Below are positions 57,083 to 64,000 of a DNA stretch of 64,000 nucleotides, piece after piece; positions within the stretch are counted from its first letter, which is position 1; each line of letters opens with the position of its first letter. This stretch comes from Cohnella sp. AR92 (lineage in GTDB: Bacteria > Bacillota > Bacilli > Paenibacillales > Paenibacillaceae), in assembly GCF_003990975.1 (NCBI RefSeq), contig NZ_RZJR01000001.1, forward strand, positions 1-64,000, read 5' to 3'. The notes under the pieces are model-generated. The model was not told the origin of the DNA, searched no databases, and saw only the letters and a list, made by a program, of their open reading frames with translations. Made by a program: the position numbers and the translations under genes.

Positions 57083-57250
57083 ATGTATTGCGTGTGCAAG
57101 GAGCATGTGGAATTGGCCATCGATAAGTTTGTCGACGAGTACGAGGATGCGCCGGACTTGGTGAATCTGGGAGAAGCGACGTTTACCGCGTGGGAAGCGC
57201 CGAAGCGTTGCGAGTGGTGCGACGGCCCCGCCGAGATTCTGATCGTATAG
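57083..57250 (+). CDS. CxxH/CxxC protein
   Basis: 55 residues: CKEH (5-8) and CEWC (43-46) give the CxxH and CxxC metal-ligand pairs of this small Bacilli family; ends GPAEILIV. ATG 57083 after AAAGGA; an adjacent TTG (57080) is possible. In Bacillus it lies between htrA and rlmH, but rlmH does not follow here. Confidence 0.88.
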   Translation: MYCVCKEHVELAIDKFVDEYEDAPDLVNLGEATFTAWEAPKRCEWCDGPAEILIV

Positions 57251-57260
57251 TCAATCTAAT

Positions 57261-57310
57261 AAGACTTGGCGAGCGCCGGTGTTCCCCGTGAACAACGGCG
57301 CTTGTCTTTT
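57261..57310 (+). terminator. Terminator after the CxxH/CxxC gene
   Basis: AAGAC...AGCGCCG (57261-57278) pairs with CGGCGCT...GTCTT (57296-57309) around a GTTC/GAAC inner stem. The next 110 bases to the bmr promoter hold a 12-bp palindrome CCTAAATTTAGG (57342-57353) and no gene. Confidence 0.8.
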
Positions 57311-57419
57311 GTCCCGTAACGGCACGGGTTCTGCTATCCTGCCTAAATTTAGGTACTCCGGTGAGAATAAGGGGTTTTAAAGAACGTGTAAATTTTATCA
57401 GAAAATACCTTGGAGCCGA

Positions 57420-57449
57420 TTGACAGCTTCCTTGGATCGATGATAAAGT
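57420..57449 (+). promoter_or_regulatory. Promoter of the leader peptide-ABC exporter operon
   Basis: TTGACA (57420-57425), 18-bp spacer, TAAAGT (57444-57449). Transcription would start near 57456, about 34 bases before the leader ORF. Confidence 0.75.
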
Positions 57450-57489
57450 GTCAAATAGATTTCACAAATCGAAAGGAGGATTGCGTTCC

Positions 57490-57567
57490 ATGTCTAACCT
57501 ACTGATTGTTCCGATGTTCCATCGCCGCACTCGCTTGAATGGACGTAATCCCATCGCGCGCTTCTAA
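57490..57567 (+). CDS. Leader peptide of the ABC exporter operon (BmrB-like role)
   Basis: 25 residues: MSNLLIVPMF then HRRTRLNGRNPIARF. ATG lies 10 bases after a strong AAAGGAGG. Short length, position before a bmrC-bmrD-type pair, and complementarity of its 3' half to the downstream terminator mark it as a regulatory ORF. The R13-T14-R15 triplet fits the Arg/Lys-x-Arg/Lys motif at which macrolide-bound ribosomes are known to stall. In Bacillus subtilis the leader bmrB acts in the same position by ribosome-mediated attenuation. Sequence homology to BmrB was not verified. Confidence 0.8.
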   Translation: MSNLLIVPMFHRRTRLNGRNPIARF

Positions 57568-57601
57568 CTTGGCTAATCTTCCAAGGCGCATGGTTACGTC
57601 C
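57541..57601 (+). promoter_or_regulatory. Antiterminator pairing within the leader
   Basis: GGACGTAA (57541-57548) pairs with TTACGTCC (57594-57601), CCAT (57551-57554) with ATGG (57590-57593), and GCGCTT (57558-57563) with AA-G-GCGC (57583-57589). About 18 bp in all, with small bulges. The left arm lies within leader codons 18-25 and the right arm takes up the 5' arm of the first terminator, so the two folds exclude each other. Confidence 0.7.
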
Positions 57602-57622
57602 CCGTAATCGTGCGCCTTTCTT
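57585..57622 (+). terminator. Conditional terminator 1 of the exporter leader
   Basis: GGCGCATGGTTACG (57585-57598), loop TCCC, CGTAATCGTGCGCC (57603-57616): 14 continuous pairs with two G-U, then TTTCTT. It lies 17 bases after the leader stop codon. Confidence 0.85.
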
Positions 57623-57663
57623 ACGCCGCTCAAAGGGAACACACGTTCTCTGACCGGCGAATG

Positions 57664-57694
57664 GCGTATCGCTTGCGGGCGGTACGCTGTTTTT
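57664..57694 (+). terminator. Terminator 2 of the exporter leader
   Basis: GCGTATCGC (57664-57672), loop TTGCGG, GCGGTACGC (57679-57687), then TGTTTTT. Upstream, AGGGAAC/GTTCTCT and CGCCG/CGGCG form another hairpin (57625-57659). TACGCC (57623-57628) can also pair with GGCGTA of the terminator arm, a possible second switch. Confidence 0.75.
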
Positions 57695-57768
57695 GTCCTT
57701 AAGGGTTGTCAGGCATTCGGTTTGAGGTTTCTAGCGGATTCTGATCCGCGGAAAGGTGTGAAAGACGA

Positions 57769-59517
57769 GTGTTCACGGTTCTAAGCAAGTTGGGTTGGTT
57801 CTTCAAGCTCCATTGGAAAAGGTACTCGGTCGCGGTCATTCTGCTGATCGCCGTCGGCATCGTGGAGGTACTGCCCCCGCGTCTGCTCGGCCAGACGATC
57901 GACCGTATCCATGAGGGAGCGCTGGGTACGCAAGGCTTTATCGAATTCGTTCTGATCTGGGTCGGCATTACCTTGGTGAGCTACGCCGTCACTTACGTAT
58001 GGATGTACCAGCTCTTCGGCGGGGCGTTCCTGCTGGAGAGGCTTCTGCGCAAGCGGCTGATGCGCCACTTCCTGAAGATGACGCCGACGTTCTACGAGCG
58101 CAACCGGACGGGCGATCTCATGGCCCGGGCGACGAATGACCTGTGGGCCATCTCGAATACGGCCGGCTTCGGCATTCTGACGCTGGTGGACTCCTCCATC
58201 TTCATGCTCTCCATTCTCTTCATGATGGCCGTGTTGATCAGCTGGAAGCTGACGCTTGCGGCGCTGCTGCCGCTGCCGATCCTCGCCCTGCTCATGATGA
58301 AGCTCGGCAAGAAGATCCACGATCGCTTCATGAGCGCCCAGGACGCATTCGGCGAGCTCAACGATCAGGTGTTGGAATCGGTATCCGGGGTTCGGGTCGT
58401 GCGCGCATACGTGCAGGAGAAGGCCGACCGGGAACGGTTCCATGCCAAGACGAACGAGGTGCTGAGCAAGAACCTGGAGGTCGCCAAGATCGATTCCCTG
58501 TTCGAGCCATCGAATAAGCTTCTCGTTAATATGAGTTATATCATCGGGCTCTGCTACGGCGGCTACCTGGTGTTCCGGAGCGAGATCACGCTCGGCGAGC
58601 TCGTCTCGTTCAACATGTTCCTCGGGATGCTGATCTGGCCGATGTTCGCCATCGGCGAGCTCATCAACCTCATGCAGCGGGGCAACGCTTCTCTCGATCG
58701 CGTGACGGAGACGCTGAACTACAAGCCGGACGTCGACGACGGAGAGAATCTCGTGGCGGTCGCGAAGCCGGAGGGCATCGAATTCAACGACGTCACCTTC
58801 CGCTACCCGAGCTCCGTCATCGACAATCTCGTGGCGGTCAACTTCCGCCTGAAGCCGGGGCAGACGCTCGGAGTCGTAGGACGCACGGGCAGCGGCAAGA
58901 CGACGCTTCTGAAGCAGCTGCTGCGCGAGTATCCTCTCGGAAGAGGGGAAATTACGATCTCCGGGATTCCGCTTGAGAAGCTGGAGATCGAACGCCTGCT
59001 TGGCTGGATCGGCTATGTGCCGCAGCAGCCGATTCTCTTCTCCCGGACGATCCGGGAGAACATCCTGTTCGGCGACGAGAATGCCACGGAAGAGGACATC
59101 CAGCGCGCGCTGGCGAGAGCTTCGTTCGCGAAGGACATTCGTTATCTGCCGGAGGGTCTCGAGACCCTCGTCGGAGAGAAGGGCGTGGCGCTGTCGGGCG
59201 GCCAGAAGCAGCGGGTAAGCATTGCCCGCGCCTTGATCGCGGATCCCGAGATCCTGCTGCTGGACGACGCTTTGTCGGCGGTGGACGCGAAGACCGAAGC
59301 GGAGATTATCGAAGGCATCCGCACGGAGCGCGCAGGCAAGACAACGATTATTACGACGCACCGCCTGTCGGCGGTTCAGCACGCGGATTGGATTCTTGTC
59401 CTGGACGAGGGCCAGGTCATCGAGGAAGGCACTCACGAACAATTGCTCGCTTGGGGCGGCTGGTACAAGGAGCAGTTCGACCGTCAGCAGCTTGAAGCGA
59501 TGGTGGACGCCTCTTAA
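57769..59517 (+). CDS. bmrC: Heterodimeric ABC multidrug exporter subunit, BmrC type
   Basis: 582 residues. Six-helix transmembrane domain (1-300) and ABC domain with Walker A GRTGSGKTT (near 371), signature LSGGQKQR and Walker B ILLLDDALSAVD. The catalytic Glu is replaced by Asp (about D499), as in BmrC of Bacillus subtilis, giving one degenerate ATP site. GTG 57769 follows GAAAGGTG; the GCGGAT/ATCCGC hairpin at about 57734-57749 ends just before it. Forms the exporter with the next gene. Confidence 0.93.
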   Translation: MFTVLSKLGWFFKLHWKRYSVAVILLIAVGIVEVLPPRLLGQTIDRIHEGALGTQGFIEFVLIWVGITLVSYAVTYVWMYQLFGGAFLLERLLRKRLMRHFLKMTPTFYERNRTGDLMARATNDLWAISNTAGFGILTLVDSSIFMLSILFMMAVLISWKLTLAALLPLPILALLMMKLGKKIHDRFMSAQDAFGELNDQVLESVSGVRVVRAYVQEKADRERFHAKTNEVLSKNLEVAKIDSLFEPSNKLLVNMSYIIGLCYGGYLVFRSEITLGELVSFNMFLGMLIWPMFAIGELINLMQRGNASLDRVTETLNYKPDVDDGENLVAVAKPEGIEFNDVTFRYPSSVIDNLVAVNFRLKPGQTLGVVGRTGSGKTTLLKQLLREYPLGRGEITISGIPLEKLEIERLLGWIGYVPQQPILFSRTIRENILFGDENATEEDIQRALARASFAKDIRYLPEGLETLVGEKGVALSGGQKQRVSIARALIADPEILLLDDALSAVDAKTEAEIIEGIRTERAGKTTIITTHRLSAVQHADWILVLDEGQVIEEGTHEQLLAWGGWYKEQFDRQQLEAMVDAS

Positions 59518-59584
59518 GACGAGGCGCGGAGGTCCGGAAAGCGTTGCGGTTTGCATTCTTAACAAAGATTGAAGGTGTTCATCC

Positions 59585-61615
59585 ATGGGAACGACGGGCA
59601 AGAGGCTGTTCCAATATGCCATGCTCTATAAGAGATCGATTCTTCTTGCTCTTGCATTCCTGCTGCTGGCGGTCAGCGTAGAGCTGATCGGCCCGGTCAT
59701 CGCGAAGCGGATGATCGACCAGAACATTCTCGGCATCGAGAAAACCTGGTACGAAGTCAGCTCGGCAAGCGGCAAGAAGGCCGAATATAAAGGAAAGTAT
59801 TACAAGCGGGGAGATCACATCTCCGCGGACGATATCTTAGGCGCCCCGGTACGGGTGCTGCAGGCTGACGGCGGCTTCTACTGGTACGAGGGCGAGACGG
59901 TCATCGAGGGCCAACGCAAGGTCGCGGACGGAACGATGACGATTACGCCGGAGAACGGGAATCCGGCGACTTATGAGGTTACGAAGCTCAGCAAGGATGA
60001 GCTTTATCAGTTCTACAAGCCGGAGATTCCAATCCTGCTGCAGCTGGCCGCGATCTACGTCGGACTGCTGGTGCTGGCGGCGCTGTTCACTTACGGCCAG
60101 CGCATGCTGCTCCAGACGTCGGCGAACCGGATCGTCCAGCGGCTCCGCGAGGACGTGTTCGCGCACTCGCAGCGGCTGCCGGTCCAGTACTTCGACAACC
60201 TGCCGGCCGGGAAGATCGTCTCACGCATCTCGAACGATACGGAGACGATTCGCGAGCTGTTCGTCGCCGTATTGGCGAATTTCTTCTCCGGCGCTATCTA
60301 CATGGCGGCCATCATGGGCGCGCTGTTCCTGATGAGCCCGAAGCTGGCGCTGATCGCGCTGCCGGTCATCCCGATCCTGATCGCTTGGATCATTATCTAC
60401 CGCAAGTTCGCGGAGCGCTATAATCGCATTATCCGAACGAAGCTCAGCGATATCAACGCGATGATCAACGAATCGATCAACGGAATGCCGATCATTCAGG
60501 CTTTCCGCAGGCAGAAGCAGACGATGGAGGAGTTCGACGACCACAACAAGGAGTTCTACGCTTACCAGAACAAGATGTTGAGCCTGAACTCCATTACCTC
60601 CCATAACCTGGTCAACGTGCTCCGGAATATCGTTTTTATCTCGGTAGTCTGGTTGTTCTGGGGAGATAAGCTCGGAAGCGCGATTACGGTCGGCCTCCTG
60701 TATGCCTTCGTCGACTACATGTCCCGCATGTTCCAGCCGATCGTCGGGATCGTCAACCAGTTGTCCAATCTGGAAACGGCCCGCATCTCGGCGGAGCGGG
60801 TGTTCGAGCTGATGGACGAACCCGGAGTCGACGTGGCCGAGGGCAAGATGGAACGCTACAAGGGAGAGGTCAGCTTCAAGGACGTCACCTTCGCTTACAA
60901 AGGCGACGACTACGTGTTGAAGAACATCTCGTTCGACGCGAAGCAGGGCCAGACGGTCGCGCTCGTCGGCCATACCGGCTCCGGGAAGAGCTCGATCCTG
61001 AACCTTCTGTTCCGCTTCTACGATATCGAGAAGGGCACGATTACGATCGACGGAACCAGCATTATGGACACCCCGAAGCAGATGCTCCGCCAGCACATGG
61101 GCATCGTGCTTCAGGATCCGTTCCTGTTCACCGGAACGATCGCTTCGAACGTCAGCCTCGATAATCCGGAGATCAGCCGGGAGAAGGTCGAGAAAGCGCT
61201 GAAGGACGTCGGCGCCTACGAGATGTTCCAGAGCCTGCCGAACGGCATCGACGAGCCGGTCATCGAGAAGGGAAGCACGCTGTCCGCCGGTCAGCGTCAG
61301 CTAATCTCCTTCGCCCGGGCGCTTGCCTACGATCCGGCCATTCTGATTCTCGACGAAGCGACGGCGAGCATCGACACGGAGACGGAAGCGATCATCCAGG
61401 CTGCCCTCGACGTGTTGAAGAAGGGACGCACGACATTCGTGATCGCCCACCGGCTGTCGACGATCCGCCAGGCGGACCAGATTCTCGTGCTCGATCACGG
61501 GGAGATCGTCGAGCGCGGCAATCACGACGAGCTGATGGAGCAGAAGGGCAAGTATTACGGCATGTATCAGCTTCAGCAAGGCGGAGCGGCCGTATCGCCC
61601 GCGTTAAGCGTATAA
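59585..61615 (+). CDS. bmrD: Heterodimeric ABC multidrug exporter subunit, BmrD type
   Basis: 676 residues. Between the first two membrane helices is an insertion of about 95 residues (about 45-140), the extracellular domain typical of BmrD. ABC domain: Walker A GHTGSGKSS, atypical signature LSAGQRQ, Walker B LILDEATASID with the catalytic Glu at about 591. This subunit supplies the active Walker B while its altered signature faces the degenerate site of BmrC. It follows bmrC by 67 bases. Confidence 0.93.
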   Translation: MGTTGKRLFQYAMLYKRSILLALAFLLLAVSVELIGPVIAKRMIDQNILGIEKTWYEVSSASGKKAEYKGKYYKRGDHISADDILGAPVRVLQADGGFYWYEGETVIEGQRKVADGTMTITPENGNPATYEVTKLSKDELYQFYKPEIPILLQLAAIYVGLLVLAALFTYGQRMLLQTSANRIVQRLREDVFAHSQRLPVQYFDNLPAGKIVSRISNDTETIRELFVAVLANFFSGAIYMAAIMGALFLMSPKLALIALPVIPILIAWIIIYRKFAERYNRIIRTKLSDINAMINESINGMPIIQAFRRQKQTMEEFDDHNKEFYAYQNKMLSLNSITSHNLVNVLRNIVFISVVWLFWGDKLGSAITVGLLYAFVDYMSRMFQPIVGIVNQLSNLETARISAERVFELMDEPGVDVAEGKMERYKGEVSFKDVTFAYKGDDYVLKNISFDAKQGQTVALVGHTGSGKSSILNLLFRFYDIEKGTITIDGTSIMDTPKQMLRQHMGIVLQDPFLFTGTIASNVSLDNPEISREKVEKALKDVGAYEMFQSLPNGIDEPVIEKGSTLSAGQRQLISFARALAYDPAILILDEATASIDTETEAIIQAALDVLKKGRTTFVIAHRLSTIRQADQILVLDHGEIVERGNHDELMEQKGKYYGMYQLQQGGAAVSPALSV

Positions 61616-61620
61616 AGGTA

Positions 61621-61651
61621 AAGAGCCCGCGCCAGGGAGGCGCGGGCTCTT
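61621..61651. terminator. Terminator between bmrD and the convergent MFS gene
   Basis: AAGAGCCCGCGCC (61621-61633), loop AGGGA, GGCGCGGGCTCTT (61639-61651), followed by TATTTTCG. It may serve both convergent units. Confidence 0.85.
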
Positions 61652-61702
61652 ATTTTCGTTATGCGTGTTGTTGGCGGGAGAAGGCGGCGAAGGCATTTTC
61701 GC

Positions 61703-63229
61703 TTATTTCGCCGGCTTCGGCTGCTTCTTCGGCCGGGAGAGGAAGAGCGAGAAGATTACGCCCAGGGCCGTTATGCACATCGCCACCACGAAGGAATCGT
61801 TGATGCCTTCGATCGTGGACAGCTTGGTGGCCAGCCCGCTGATGAGAGTGATGGCATAAGCGGCTCCCACATCCGGCGGCAGTCCGGTCAGCCCGGCGAT
61901 AGCTCTCTCGAACGAAGCGAAGTTGTCGGCCGCGATCGGGTTGTTCAAGGTAATGCTGTTCACGTAGTTGGCGATGTGCGCATTGGCTCGCGTCGATTCG
62001 ACGGTGATCAAGAGCGCAGTTCCCAGAGAGCTGGCCACTTGCCGAATCGTATTGGAGACGGCGCTCCCGTGGCTCTTCATCTCGATGGGCAGCGCGTTCA
62101 AGCCGGCCGTCATGATCGTCATCATGATGAAGGACATTCCGAAGCTGCGGAGCATGTAGAGAACCATTAAGTGGGAGTAAGACGTCCCGTCCGTCAGATG
62201 GGTGAACTCGTACGTCGTCACGGTCGTGATGGCCAGACCGATGATCGCGAGCGGGCGAACCCCGATTTTGTCGAACAAGGCCCCGGAGATCGGAGACATG
62301 ATTCCCATGATGACGGCTCCCGGCAGCATGAGCAGGCCGGATTGAAGCGCGGTATAGCCGCGAATGTTCTGGATATAGATCGGCAGCAGCAGCATGGCTC
62401 CGAACATCGCGATATTAATGACGACACTAACGAGAGTCGTCATCGAGAACAAATACACGGTGAATACCCTCAGATTCAAGAGCGGCGTCTTCGCGGTCAG
62501 CTGCCTCCAGACGAAGAACACCAGGAACAGAATTCCGATCACGATCGTGCTGAGGACGACGGCGCTTCCCCAGCCTTTGCTGCCCGCTTCGCTAAGCCCG
62601 TAGAGCAGGGATCCGAAGCCGATCGTCGAGAAGACGACGCCCGGCCAATCGAGCTTCGGGTAGGTCAGCTTCAGAACGTTGGACAGCAGCCGGAACGCCA
62701 AGACGACTTCGATCAGCCCGAGCGGAACCATGATGAAGAACAGGACCCGCCAGGAGAAATGCTCGATCACCCACCCGGCGAAGGTCGGACCGAGCGCCGG
62801 GGCGAACATCATCGCGACGCCCATCATGCCCATCGCGCTGCCCATCTTCTCGGGGGGGAAGATCCGAAGGAAGATGCTGGTCACGAGCGGCATCATCAGG
62901 CCGGCGGCGATTGCCTGAACGATCCGGCCGACGAGGATAAGCGCGAAGCTGGAGCCGATCCCGCATATCAGGCTGCCGGCCGTAAAGAGAGCCATGGCCG
63001 TGATGAACAGGGTCCGGGTAGGGATCGTCTCCATCAGGAAGGCGCTGATGGGAATCATGACGGCGTTGGCGAGCATGAACCCGGTCGACAGCCATTGGAT
63101 CGTCGTGGTCGAGACGTTGAGGTCATTCATCATTTTGGGGATGGCGACGTTGATCATCGTCTGATTCAGAATGACCACGAACATCCCGAAGATTAGAACG
63201 GCAACCGTCGCTCCTCTGTTCGAGTTCAT
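61703..63229 (-). CDS. DHA2-family (EmrB/QacA-type) drug efflux MFS transporter
   Basis: 508 residues with about 14 membrane helices. Motif A-type GRIVQAIAAGLMMPL, the motif C-like GVAMMFAPALGPTFAGWVIEHFSWR, and NQTMINVAIPKM at the start are typical of DHA2 proton/drug antiporters. The gap to the HlyD-like gene upstream is 15 bases, so the two form a pump-adaptor pair. Substrate unknown. Confidence 0.93.
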   Translation of the reverse strand: MNSNRGATVAVLIFGMFVVILNQTMINVAIPKMMNDLNVSTTTIQWLSTGFMLANAVMIPISAFLMETIPTRTLFITAMALFTAGSLICGIGSSFALILVGRIVQAIAAGLMMPLVTSIFLRIFPPEKMGSAMGMMGVAMMFAPALGPTFAGWVIEHFSWRVLFFIMVPLGLIEVVLAFRLLSNVLKLTYPKLDWPGVVFSTIGFGSLLYGLSEAGSKGWGSAVVLSTIVIGILFLVFFVWRQLTAKTPLLNLRVFTVYLFSMTTLVSVVINIAMFGAMLLLPIYIQNIRGYTALQSGLLMLPGAVIMGIMSPISGALFDKIGVRPLAIIGLAITTVTTYEFTHLTDGTSYSHLMVLYMLRSFGMSFIMMTIMTAGLNALPIEMKSHGSAVSNTIRQVASSLGTALLITVESTRANAHIANYVNSITLNNPIAADNFASFERAIAGLTGLPPDVGAAYAITLISGLATKLSTIEGINDSFVVAMCITALGVIFSLFLSRPKKQPKPAK

Positions 63230-63244
63230 TTTCGGCCTCGCTCC

Positions 63245-63883
63245 CTACTTATGGATTCGGATCTTGACGCTCATGCCGGGGGCGAGGGACAGTCCGCGAT
63301 AGCCGTCCAATTGAATGGCGATCGGAATGACTTGAGTGACCTTCGTATAGTTCGTGGTCGTATTCGACGTCGGCAGCAGGGAGAAGGTTCCCGCGGTCGC
63401 GAGTCCGATCTGCGACACCCGGCCGGTCAGGTCGGTTCCCGAGAAAGCGTCGACGTAGACGTCGACCGTCTGATCCAGCTTGACGTCGCTGATGTCCTTC
63501 TCCGAGATGTTGGCGGATACCCACAGGCTGTCGAGGTCGTATAGGCGAGCCAGCACCGTTCCTTGGGCGACGTTCGTGTTCACGACTCCGCTCGATTGCA
63601 CGACGGTTCCTTTGCTCGGCGCCGTGATCGACTGAGAGCCTTCGGCCGTTAGCACGGAGCCCACCTGCTGGCCGATGGAGAAGGTCTCTCCGACATTGCC
63701 TTTCCAAGAGGTCAGGGTGCCCGATCCCGGGGATGCGACCGACACCGCCTGACCGTCGATCTTGGCATTGCTTGTCGTAATATAGTTCACCGACTGCATG
63801 TAGTAATAGATCGCAACGCCGCCCGCCGCGATGAGCAGCACGATGACGATGACGTTGATCAGGACAAGCTTGGAGTTTTTCAT
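63245..63883 (-). CDS. HlyD/EmrA-like efflux adaptor
   Basis: 212 residues from ATG 63883 (GAGGAGA upstream; the frame is open to 63985). N-terminal membrane helix (about 7-27), then split lipoyl/barrel-sandwich motifs (IDGQAVSVASPGSGTLTSWKGNVGETF, ITAPSKGTVVQSSGVV) and a beta-barrel. It lacks the long coiled coil of Gram-negative EmrA, as usual for Gram-positive members. Partner of the DHA2 transporter. The 117 bases beyond it to the window edge show no gene I can support. Confidence 0.88.
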   Translation of the reverse strand: MKNSKLVLINVIVIVLLIAAGGVAIYYYMQSVNYITTSNAKIDGQAVSVASPGSGTLTSWKGNVGETFSIGQQVGSVLTAEGSQSITAPSKGTVVQSSGVVNTNVAQGTVLARLYDLDSLWVSANISEKDISDVKLDQTVDVYVDAFSGTDLTGRVSQIGLATAGTFSLLPTSNTTTNYTKVTQVIPIAIQLDGYRGLSLAPGMSVKIRIHK

Positions 63884-64000
63884 GGCGCAACTATTCTCCT
63901 CTTCGGTAATCTCAATGGTTCGATAGGCAGTAGCTTGCCTCCATTGGGGAAACGATATGCTCCTGCCAGCAAAATGAACGGGCATATTCGGTAGCCAATG

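Noticed and set aside
62171..63196. 341-codon plus-strand ORF opposite the DHA2 transporter
   Set aside because: Extreme Arg/His/Asp/Glu composition shows it is the complement of a hydrophobic membrane protein gene.
63884..64000. N-terminal extension of the HlyD-like protein to 63985
   Set aside because: The 34 extra codons are polar and unlike the family, and a good ribosome-binding site precedes the Met at 63883.

Overview
The window is the replication-origin region of a Gram-positive, endospore-forming bacterium of the Bacillota. The gene order dnaA-dnaN-yaaA-recF-remB-gyrB-gyrA on one side and rpmH-rnpA-yidC-jag-mnmE-mnmG-rsmG-noc-soj-spo0J on the other, the three parS sites, the spore gene yyaC and the WalRK operon all point to Bacillales. 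Long SLH/copper-amine-oxidase-like surface proteins and moderately high GC suggest Paenibacillaceae (Paenibacillus or Cohnella); the genus is an inference. The window is printed in reverse of the usual orientation: dnaA and gyrBA lie on the minus strand and the other replichore runs on the plus strand, so most genes point away from oriC. | Layout: 1-450, 5' end of a 16S rRNA gene and its promoter. 452-11479, an HD-GYP protein, gyrA, an ATP-grasp gene inserted on the opposite strand, gyrB, remB, recF, yaaA, dnaN, dnaA. oriC is bipartite: a DnaA-box cluster upstream of dnaA (11480-11930), and DnaA boxes, a DnaA-trio and an AT-rich unwinding tract between dnaA and dnaN (9974-10061). 12028-21151, the rpmH-to-spo0J block for ribosome, tRNA modification, membrane insertion and chromosome segregation. 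21254-25248, a cysteine-desulfurase-like enzyme, DUF4446, yyaC, DUF3343, an MscS channel, DUF951 and tRNA-Ser(CGA). 25249-26904, a small accessory patch with duplicated tRNA 3' ends, a possible holin-like toxin, DUF1259 and YjzC genes. 27172-28388, rpsF-ssb-rpsR. 28484-39966, accessory metabolism and surface: MFS, a 1281-residue SLH protein, pyruvate kinase, AraC regulator, LCP protein, CBS protein, amidohydrolase. 40188-46881, MazG-like, yybS, gdpP, rplI, dnaB, purA. 47084-57250, a repeat-bearing membrane protein, an M23 peptidase, walR-walK-yycH-yycI-yycJ, htrA and a CxxH/CxxC protein. 57420-61615, a leader-peptide attenuator followed by a BmrC/BmrD-type heterodimeric ABC exporter. 61703-63883, an EmrB/EmrA-like efflux pair on the minus strand. 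| Main findings: (1) upstream of the ABC exporter genes is a 25-codon leader ORF carrying an Arg-Thr-Arg motif. Its 3' half can pair with the 5' arm of the following terminator, giving a complete ribosome-stalling attenuator. (2) Two parS sites form the arms of the rsmG terminator hairpin. (3) A DnaA-trio can be read directly in the dnaA-dnaN gap. (4) Paired PurR boxes precede purA, and a WalR-type box overlaps the promoter of the M23 peptidase. (5) yidC and jag overlap by 74 bp in different frames. (6) The 3' end of tRNA-Ser is duplicated in direct and inverted orientation around repeated terminators. No CRISPR array, insertion sequence or prophage was seen.
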